From Meconema thalassinum (taxonomy: Eukaryota; Arthropoda; Insecta; Orthoptera; Tettigoniidae): a stretch of DNA of 64,000 nt. The notes under the pieces were generated by a model, which saw nothing but the letters and a program-made list of their open reading frames with translations, had not been told where the DNA came from and did no database searches. The position numbers and the translations under genes are program-made. This document shows, piece after piece, positions 31,543 to 40,390 of the stretch; within the stretch, counting starts at the first letter, position 1, and every line of letters begins with the position of its first letter. The DNA lies in assembly GCA_946902985.2 (NCBI GenBank), contig OX336389.2, forward strand, positions 979,970,482 to 980,034,481, written 5' to 3'.

Positions 31543-32470
31543 CTTATTTTAGGGGCTGTGACATCGTGGTCATATAGCCCCATGTATTTTGGGGGTGTGT
31601 GGAAAGCAGCCGATAAAAATCAGAAACCACTATTGACGTCAAATTGGCATGTGAAAAGCTAAAGTAGGAGACTTTAGCTACTTAGGAAGCAAAATGACCA
31701 GCAATGGAGAAAGCAAAGAGAATATAAAAAGTAGGTTGGCTCAGGCAAGAAAAGAATTCCTACAGAAAAGAAATCTCTTGTCATCAAATATAGATTTAGG
31801 TATTAGAAATTTATTTTTGAAATCCTTCGTCTGGAGCGTGGCACTCTATGGAAGTGAAACTTGGACTGATGGTGCAGCAGAAAAGAGGAGAATAGAAGCA
31901 TTTGAAATGTGGTGTTGCAGGAGAAAGATAAAGATCAGACGGGTAGATAGGGTAACGAATGAAGAGGTATTAAGACGAGTGGGAGAAGATCGGAGTTTCT
32001 AACGACTGCTAATGAAGAGAAGAGATACTGTAGGTTGGTAGGATACATACTAAGACACCCAGGAATAGCAAACTTAGTTATGGAAGGAAGGGTCGAGGAT
32101 AAGAACTGTAGAGGGAGACCAAGGTTAGAATGTGTTAAACAGATTGTCTCGGATATAGGATGTGGCAGCTATGTAGAACTGAAATGATTAGCTTAGGACA
32201 GGGACGCATGGAGCGCTGCCTCAAACCAGTCAAAAGACTGAAGACTCAAACAACATGTGGAATCTGTATGATAACCTGTGTTATTGTGATCACTATACTA
32301 ATGTGTGTATTTGTAATTCAGGCGAGGATTGGGAAGGAGGTGGCCATGACTTTAAGTTAGGAACCATCCCAGCATTTTCCTGGAGTAGAAGTGAAGAAAC
32401 CACGGAAAGCTACTTCCAGGATGGCTGAGGTGGGAATCGAACCCTCCTCTAATCAGTTTTTCCTCACGAG
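31543..32470 (-). mobile_element. SINE family B copy, split by LINE fragment
   Basis: The 3' end is at 31543-31604 (ggggctgtgacatcgtggtc). After the LINE insertion it continues at 32256-32470 with tctgtatgataacctg, ggaaggaggtggccatgac and the B box in gaatcgaaccctcc. Orientation is minus. Confidence 0.78.
31605..32255 (+). pseudogene. LINE C-terminal fragment (RTE/CR1-like), 5'-truncated
   Basis: It sits in the SINE with a 7-bp duplication tgtggaa (31598-31604 and 32256-32262). The frame 31694-32002 reads SVALYGSETWT and FEMWCCRRKIKIRRVDRVTN; a frameshift near 32000 leads to LVGYILRHPGIANLVMEGR and CRGRPRLECVKQI, the C-terminal GRPR motif of these LINEs. It ends ctgaagactcaaacaac. 651 bp, dead. 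Confidence 0.82.
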
Positions 32471-32479
32471 TCCGAGTGT

Positions 32480-33433
32480 AACCCGTTCAAGCCCCAGATC
32501 AGAATTAAAATTTCTTAAGAGTCTGGAATCTAACTTGGACTCGCTGCCATGAACGCTAGCCAGTACTCAACGAGGGGGTCTATATACATACATATATAAT
32601 CTTGATAAGCCTTTATTATTATTATTATTATTATTATTATCATCATCATAATCTTGCCCAGTGGGGACCCACCTGTTTAGCCCTCTACCACAGGTGGTTC
32701 ATATTATTATTACCGTATTTCAAAGAATGATAGTATGTACGGTATTGTTCATAGTAGATTTAAATAACGATTGTAGAGGTGCTGAGGATACGGCAGCATA
32801 ATAATATACAACTTAGAAGGGGCCGATGACATCGCTGTTCCACCCCTCCAAAAATCATCATCATCAACAAGAACAACAACTTATGCTTATTTTTTAAAAT
32901 AGACAGTTTAAGAAATTAAAAAGATGATCCATGCAAAATAAGCTTCGTATAACAGTGGGTTGAATTTGAACCCACCTGTTTCCTGAGTCCACGGACAGCA
33001 GTTTTTTCAATATGAATTTTTTCTCCAAGTCAAATACTGTAAATGCGATGAAATTACTGGTACCGTAAATGCAAAGTGGTCTTTTTTTTTCTTTCTTCAA
33101 ATTTGCATATGTCAAACGAGCATATTGTTTTTAGCATTGAAGTTCTAAAATTATTGACATCAAAGAGGATCGGCAGAACTTTAAATATGAACACTATGCA
33201 TGTTTACAGTGTTGCCTCATCGGGACACATTTAGATCTCTCAAACTAAATAGTAGGCTATAGTGAATTTAATGAAAACTATTACCTAATTGTTGATGGCC
33301 TTACTCTTTTTCTTTTTTTTGTTAATTGAAAACAGTGCAGTGGAACATGCTTACCAGATATAAACATTGAATATGCAAATAATTTTGCTTGCAGTCCTCC
33401 AGTTTAATTGTCGTGAATTTTTCATACCAGCAT
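32480..33433. other. Intronic DNA with a short X-like 3' end
   Basis: 32800-32875 (+) carries ggggccgatgacatcgctgt ... cccctccaaaa and an atcatcatca tail, resembling the 3' end of family X and probably another very short retroposed end. The remainder is AT-rich with no recognised feature. Confidence 0.5.
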
Positions 33434-33878
33434 TAACTTATTCATTCCCCAGGGGCTCACGACTAGTGGGACGTGGGTTGGTGACCACGGGGCCCCAGTT
33501 GAGTTCGGCATTACTTCCACTTACTTGTGCCATGCTCCTCTCCATCATCTTTCCTATCAACCTCCCTTGGTCAGCTCTTGTTCTTTTCCGACCCCGACGT
33601 CTTTCACTTTCCCGCATTAATGGGCCCTCGTCTCATCTTTTCTGATCTCTCATTCTTCGAGGGGTCAGACCTCTTCTGTTCTCTTCAAATCTCCTGCCTT
33701 CTGCTCAAGGCCCTTAACCCTTTGGGGTCCAATTGATTTCCTGCCTGCATCCTGCACAGGTCCAATTTAAAATTAGGCAAGTATGGGAAGGAAATACTCA
33801 CTTAAGTAAAAAGCTGAATTTTTACATTAAAAATATGAACAGCAAATTCATTTATCATCAGTCAAGTTAACCACATTA

Positions 33879-35650
33879 TCAGCAATATTTTTTCAAAGTA
33901 TGGTACTTCCGGAAGCATTTGTTTGGGTATAGTCTTGGGTTCCCTGGACAGGTCTCACAATAATAAGATGTCTCCTTTCTGCCTCCTTTCACCTTCCTGT
34001 TGGAACACACGGCACAGTCCTTGGTTTTCTTGTCCTCGCGAGCATCTATAATGTGTAGCTTCCTGTTCAGTCGAAATTCTTCGTCACAGTTGCTCCGTCA
34101 ACCGCGTTTACAGGCATTTTTGTTCCTAACGTCCCCAACAAGTTCCATGATAACTTGGTCCCTGAAAGTCTTATGATTCATTTTGGGCTTATTTTCTGCC
34201 GTTTGTTGCAAATTATGTAGGTGAAAACTGTTCACCAAAGCTACCTCCAACACCCAGAAATACAATTTCCTCCACCACTTCAGGTTTTTCACTACAAAAC
34301 CGTAAGATGAGCAGTAGAGATCAGCACGATCGACCCCTCCTATTTTGGCTGTGTAACCTACAATGGCAACGGGCTTCAAAATTCTTTCTTGTCCTTGTCT
34401 GTTCCAGTTATGTCTGACTACTTCTACCATTGCTGGGTTGTGCCATGTACTAAGAACTGACACAGTGTGCTTGTCTTTCCACGAAAATACCATGAACTTT
34501 TCTTCCTTCCAAAGAGCACGGATTTCATGCTTCTTCAGATTTAGTCTCCTATCTTTCAGCTGAGGTGGTAGGCCCTTCCAATTCAATAGCACAGTCCCAG
34601 TCAGGTGAATTTTATTTTTCAAAAGTTCTCTTGCCAGTTCCATACTAGTATAAAATCGGTCAGTAAACAAATGACAACCTACAGCTTGAGTAACTTGAAG
34701 CACCTCTGTCACCAGCTGTAAAACTATTCTACTGGCAAATGTCAAACCAGGAAAAAGTAAATTTAGCGCAGTAAAGTAGCCAAAGTGAGGAATCATGGAC
34801 AAAACATACCCATTCAATGCATCAGCAATAACATATATCCTAATCCCCCACTTTGTTGGTTTTTGTGGATTGTACATTTTGAAAAGGACATGCCCCTTGA
34901 AGCTTACAGTCGATTCATCAGCCGAGAGATAATGACTTGGCCTATAAAATTCCAAGAATGACTTTCCTACACATTCTAACACATTTATAACTTTACTCGT
35001 TCTTATAACTATTGTTGATCCACTCGATTGTGGAGGGGGAGAAACATGAAAGCCTCAGAATATCCGAAGAAATTGTTTCCGAGAAAAAATATCTTACAGA
35101 AGGTCGATGAATAGAGCCACAAGTCTGAAAAATGTTCTCTTAGAATTTTCCTTCTTTTACGTGCCATATTCAGAAGAACACCATGAAATGCCATAATTTC
35201 AGCGATGGGAACATCGACCCAGTCCCACCATATGGAATGTTGCTGCAACGGCGTACTTTTGGTAATGCGATCTCTTACATACCTGTTCGTCTCCTTACAT
35301 ATTTCAGAGAACAGTGAAACCGGGAACAGCAACAAAAAGAAATCCAAAGGAGTCACCGGCTTCTTTCCTGTAGTAGGAGGCATGTATTCCATAGCACTGT
35401 TGTAAGAATACTTGGAAAAAACACGGTCACCTTCTTCATAAACTCTCCATACGTCACCCCCTACATCAGCGCTTTCACCACTAACTTCTGCCTCAACTTC
35501 CTCCTCCTCACTCAAAATATCATTCTCACATTCGGGCATACTAATGTCACTATCAGAATCCGTCAACAAATCATAATCATCAATATCGCCACTGTCACAT
35601 AACTGTTCGTAAATATCATCCGGCTGGTGGACGCCATGTTGATAACTAAA
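33879..35650 (-). pseudogene. piggyBac-like transposase, frameshifted
   Basis: The N-terminal frame 35009-35569 (its open frame extends upstream to about 35650 without a clear ATG) starts acidic (DSDSDISMPECEND) and contains PLDFFLLLFPVSLF. The catalytic DDE_Tnp_1_7 domain is in 34098-34982: SADESTVSFKG (first Asp), HLFTDRFYTSMELA (second Asp) and KIGGVDRADLYCSSYGF (third Asp). A one-base frame change near 35005-35010 separates the two frames. A TGA at 34098-34100 then cuts off the C-terminal cysteine-rich domain, still readable to 33879 (CAVC, YYCETC, CFRKYH). Catalytic residues survive but the protein is inactive as it stands. Confidence 0.9.
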
Positions 35651-35702
35651 GACGAGGTGCCAACCTTTGCAGTGGGTTATCAGTAATCCCCTATATTACC
35701 AT

Positions 35703-36214
35703 ACCTGCCAACTTTTCAAACTGAAAAATCAGGAGATTTTGAAGACGATCGATGTCTAATCATATTTCATCGACATGGCCTATTACCCACTCCAAAAAAT
35801 TACAATAGCCTACCAGCATATTAATGCCAGCATCTAAGTTATACACAAATAATTTCAAGTGTTAAACAGATACAATATTCCACAGCCTGCAACTACCTCT
35901 CACCCACAGGCTATTATGAAAACAAACGCTGAATTAACCATCGAATATTTCAATCAAAGAGAGATTCAAATCCAACTAAGCGGTGCAAATAGTTATGGAG
36001 AATTATCTATAAATTATCGATACGAAGCAAAACTGCGGTATTGAAACACACTTCTACACACGTAAAATAGACCTGTTCGATGGATGACTGAAGTTTGTCA
36101 TCTCGCACTTTAGGTCCGAAAAGACACGCGAGAGTTTTAAAACATCGGGAGATTTAATACGTTGAGCGGGAGGGTGGGAGAAATGGTGTAAAATCAGGAG
36201 AGTTGGCAGGTGTG
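35703..36214. mobile_element. Possible nested MITE
   Basis: The ends are inverted: acctgccaact at 35703 and agttggcaggt at about 36204-36214, enclosing ~510 bp. No clear TSD. It lies inside the piggyBac. A run of C follows at 36221. Confidence 0.5.
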
Positions 36215-36356
36215 TATCCCCCCCCCCCCCATCAAAATTTTTCACGTCAAATCCAAAGCATGCTCCTCCCTTCTCGATAATGATACCACATTTGCCCTAC
36301 CCGGAAGCAACCTATAGTAAAGAATATCATATTACACAATAAAATTTGCACATTAC

Positions 36357-36790
36357 CTAATAGTTCTGTGATTTTAAAAAATCCTTGTAGTTTGTTTTGC
36401 ACCCAGTAGCTGCTTTTCCATGAAAGTTTTCTTGTAACATACTTCCCCCTGTAATGACATTTTCGTCTTCTGAATCATAAGTGATTCCAGTGTAGATGTG
36501 CTTAATATAGGTCTGAATTCTGTCATATTTCCTAATAACACTGAAAATTATTTCAGTGGGAGAGTTACTGTGAGGTACACGTAAGTTAATATTGCAAATA
36601 CCACATTAGGCCTACATAAGGTTTTATACTTGAACTGTCCACTTTCGTTTTTAAGCTCAGCAATGTTGCCTCATTTACATCAATTCTATGTCCTTGTAAA
36701 ATATATGCAGGGATAGTATCACATTGATAAACAGCAAATTCCTCTCCAAGTTTGTCATGTTCACTTTCCTTGACCAAACTTGGGAATCTT
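36357..36790 (-). pseudogene. hAT-type dimerisation-domain relic inside piggyBac
   Basis: The minus strand starts FPSLVKESEHDKLGEEFAVY, and after frame changes near 36660-36610 continues LRVPHSNSPTEIIFSVIRK, which fits the LPHSNA..ER.FS..RK motif of hAT-like C-terminal domains, and stops at 36357. The Ser-Pro-Thr-Glu replacement of the usual Ser/Ala-Glu-Arg shows divergence. Likely older DNA captured in, or nested within, the piggyBac element. Confidence 0.5.
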
Positions 36791-36840
36791 TAAGAGATGA
36801 ATAGGAAACCTTCATTCTAAGAGAAATATAGAGACGTTAC

Positions 36841-37190
36841 ACGATCGGCGCTGGTCTCAGCCGCTTGTCGAGAGTCCCGTAGTTTTCACGATAGAACACG
36901 GAGAAAAATCGCGATTTACATAATTGGTGTCACTTTTAGTCGATCGACGAGATTTCCCTTGTTCTTGGAGAGGGCACAGGAAAATATAGCATAATTACAC
37001 AATCGGCACCGCTTTCTGTACGTTTGACAAGAATCCAATTGTTCTCGTCATCGAATGCGGAGAAATATAGAGATGTATCGCAATCGCTGCCACTTTCGGC
37101 CGTTTTACGAGAAACACGGTGTTCTCGCGGTTGGTCACTGAGAACGCAATAATATGCAATCGGCACCGCACCCGGCCGTTCAACGATTGT
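36841..37190 (+). repeat. Diverged ~80-bp tandem array
   Basis: Four to five units, each starting atcggcrccg(c/a) ... cg(t/a)ttgacgag and ending gcggagaaatatag ... gca. Starts are near 36843, 36921, 37001, 37081 and 37158. A further isolated unit is at ~37512-37555. Confidence 0.75.
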
Positions 37191-38680
37191 CTACCTATCC
37201 GTCCTGGCAGAAGGGCGGAGGCAAGCTCGAGGTTGGGCATGGTTAAAATTTACCAGTAGTTATGGCCATGTTGTATCATCGGCGCCGTGATTCCCGCTGT
37301 CCCTATGCTGTGGTTGGGAGTTCATGGTGGATCACGAGGAGAAATTAGTATCGCGATGCTACGTAAACTGTCATTTCTAAGTGGGTTGACGCACTTCTCG
37401 CTCCCCGAACGCTTAAGTACGGTATACGGTCATGGGAAAAGTGGCGAGTAGGCTTCGTAATGGTTCGTGATGGGTGCCCAATCTCTTTTGGCACGGGCTT
37501 TATGATTTTACGCAACTGGCATCGATCTCGGTCAGTTTGACGAGATTCCTGCAGGCAAGTCGTATAGTCAGCTGGCTGTCTTGAGCATGCGAGTTCGGAG
37601 GATCAACGTTTGAAGTAGGTAGCCTATCGAATATTACGAATTATTCTGAGAGGATTGTATGAATAATACAAGAGGGCACATTTTCTTTCGAATTCGAATC
37701 ACGAGTTAAACAAGTTATGCTGTACAAGTTTTCGAGACAACTGGTTAGATTATCCGATGGAACCAAAGTTCGAAGGAAGAATCGACATAACGGAATTTCG
37801 AATTAACTGTACTGGATGTCGTAAATTTTCGAGACTGTTAGATTTTTAAGATATATTCGAAGCTTTTTCACGATTTTTTCTCCCAGAAACTGTATCATTT
37901 CGCAAGATTGAGACATTAAATTATTTAGAGTTATTTTTGGACTTTAATTTGAGATACCGTAGTCTCCAAATTTACAGGCAATAACAGAAATGAGAGGTTT
38001 CTGTCGAGTTTCGGAAGTTTTCGTGAATAAACGTCTCGCAGAAAGTCAGGTTTCCTAATACAGAAAAATATTTCACGCACAACTAAAAGCTCTTCTTGAA
38101 GCCAAAAATATACGTTGAACCGATGTATACCACTCAAGGCCTAGTCTGTATACTGTGTATAGCTCGGTGCCATTTTTGCTCCAGCATTCGAAATATATAA
38201 CCTTAAAGTTGTGTCGGACTAGGTCCGACATAGGATCGGAACTGAAAATTAACGATGTCGGACTGAGTCCGATATTGGACCACAAAGGGTTAACGAGGCA
38301 GGGTGTGTGTAACCCCACCACTTCTGGTGCAACCGCAATAGTGCTACACCCTCAAGAGCTCACGGCTGGTAAGTTCGGGAGTTGGCGACCCCGATGGAAT
38401 CCTGAGCTGGGTCAGCTTTTCCCCTTTTTCCATTGCCTCTGGGACGGACCCTCTCCTCTTTCCCTGTCCTATCTGCCCTTTGTGGCTGTCCTTCCTTCCA
38501 AGTCCCTCAATCCTCATTCTTCGAGGGTTGAGGGCATTTCTTTTTCTCCTATCCTTTATTATTCTCCTTTTGTTTTCCATTTCTTCTTCTAGTAAGTAAG
38601 TGTGTAGTTAGTTTTAGTTATAGTTTACATTACATTCACATCTTTCATCATAACCTACATGTCAGGCCCCTTAAAACAGC

Positions 38681-38725
<45 letters not shown>

Positions 38726-38735
38726 AACTTATTCA

Positions 38736-39082
38736 CAACAATAGTAATGCATGCTCTGCTTATGATAGTAAATATGGCCTGAATTTAGTGGAACATAAAA
38801 TTAAAATACAGTATTATTATTGCTTGCTGGTTTTTAATTTTCTTGTAATTGATTTTGTGATAAACATTTTTTGGGGTTCTCTTGTATTTCTACTACTTCC
38901 CTCACGATCCTAGACAGATCTGCTCCCGTCATATTCCTCAATACAAATGTAAAGGGTTTGCCTTATATTTACTTATCCACTGGATCCTGCCATTTTAAAG
39001 CTATTCACTTGACAAAGTAAACAAACATCTCCACATCCTATACTTAGAATTACAGTATCTACAAAATAGTTATAACAAAAAT
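38736..39082. other. No recognised feature
   Basis: AT-rich intronic DNA between the X copy and the LINE fragment at 39083. Confidence 0.5.
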
Positions 39083-39344
39083 TGAGATGGTTTGGACATG
39101 TCAAACGGATGAATGAAGTAAGGCTACCAAGACGAGCACTGGAACGACGGATGACAGGGAAGAGAGGACGAGGAAGACCAAGAATGCGTTGGATGGACTC
39201 GGTGGAGAATAGTATTAGAAAACGGAACCTGGATTGGAACACTGTGTCGGAAGAGGAATGGTGGAACGACAGAATAAAGTGGAGAGGAACCATATTTGCC
39301 CCCACCCAGTGTCAACTGGAAAAGGGGAAATGAAGATGATGATG
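39083..39344 (+). pseudogene. RTE-type LINE 3' fragment
   Basis: Reads [36 protein letters not shown] and [14 protein letters not shown], then a stop and an agatgatgatga tail. It is related to, but distinct from, the RTE copies at 1734 and 56223. Only the last ~85 codons are present. Confidence 0.85.
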
Positions 39345-39357
39345 ATTACTGTCTAGG

Positions 39358-39665
39358 AGTCGGCCGCGTGTTATTGGGGTAGAGCGCCTGCCTCTCATCC
39401 ACAGGCTCCCAGTTCGATTACTGGCTCCGTCAGGCATTTTAGAAGCTGATGTGAGGGCTGGAATAGGGTGCACTTAGCCTCGTGGGGACAATCGAATAGT
39501 TGTCCGACAGTGAAGCAGCGTCCAGGTCAGGAAAACCAAGATTAATGCATGAAGGGAATCCAACGTGCTGACCATGCGTCACCAAATAATCTGTATGGAA
39601 GCGGCAGCTCGGTAGACCAAGGTTTTTAATGGGCTGCAGTGCTATGGCTGCTATGGGTTTGTTTT
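39358..39665 (+). mobile_element. tRNA-derived SINE (family C), with TSD
   Basis: Flanked by a 13-bp duplication attactgtctagg (39345-39357, 39666-39678). A-box-like ttggggtagagcgcc and B-box-like cagttcgattac at the 5' end; middle block gtggggacaatcgaatagtt shared with 44505-44605 and 55890-56200. Confidence 0.85.
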
Positions 39666-40390
39666 ATTACTGTCTAGGTAGATGCTATTAATAAAATGAA
39701 ATTATGGTGAGTATGCCATGCAATAGCTAAAGACATAAACCAACCCATCATGGCCAGGTTCAACCTAGAACACTTCATGGCAATACCAATTATCATATTG
39801 GGAAAAGAAAACCTCCCCCTCCCCCCAAACGTTGTTACTAGAGATTTACTTGCAAGTAACTTTTCTTTTTTATTGAAGTGTGTAGTAGTTTGAATCTTTC
39901 ACATGTACTGTATGTTATTCATCAAACAGGAAGGTGGTGGTTGTTGATACATCTAGAGGCTTTGCGACATCGTGGTCATGCAGCCCTGTGTATTAGGCTG
40001 TGTGTGGAATCTGTTTGATGGTTGTAGTAGTGTGTGTATTTGTAATCGAGTCTATATTGGAAAGGAGGTGGCCTTGGCCTTAAGTTATTTATTTATTTAT
40101 TTTATGTCTAAGGTAGTGGCGAAGTTAGGGCTCATGGCCCTCTCTTACACTTAACCACGAAATATGGTACCAGTACATAGCTTATGACAATTTCGAAAAT
40201 ACAAAAAACATTATGATGATAATAAATTAATTATGCTAATACTAATATTAGTAAAAAAGGCACATGAATAATGATAGTAATAATTATAGCAATACAAATA
40301 ATAATAATAATAATCACAATGTCACAGACCTTACTATAATATCCTAGATATAATCCTAGCTCAGTCATACGTCCTATCATCCATCACCAT

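Larger units (their letters stand above)
33718..38289 (-). mobile_element. piggyBac-like transposon, 4.57 kb
   Basis: Exactly flanked by TTAA on both sides (33714-33717, 38290-38293). Terminal inverted repeats are CCCTTTGGGGTCCAAT at the left and, read inward, CCCTTTGTGGTCCAAT at the right. Near the right end are two palindromes with core gtcggact/agtccga (38212-38230 and 38255-38275), likely transposase-binding repeats. The transposase lies on the minus strand at 33879-35650. The remaining 2.6 kb (35650-38289) is non-transposase DNA with a nested MITE, a hAT relic and an 80-bp tandem array. Confidence 0.93.
33445..38724 (+). mobile_element. Family X retroposon copy, split by piggyBac
   Basis: The X body is 33445-33717 plus 38290-38724 (about 700 bp without the insertion), ending in aggccccttaaaacagcaat and (ATC)n. 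It is flanked by an 11-bp duplication taacttattca (33434-33444 and 38725-38735). It lacks the tandem array of the copy at 20817. Confidence 0.85.

Noticed and set aside
38155..38592. 145-codon plus-strand frame at the piggyBac/X junction
   Set aside because: It crosses the transposon boundary at 38289 and has no family signature.
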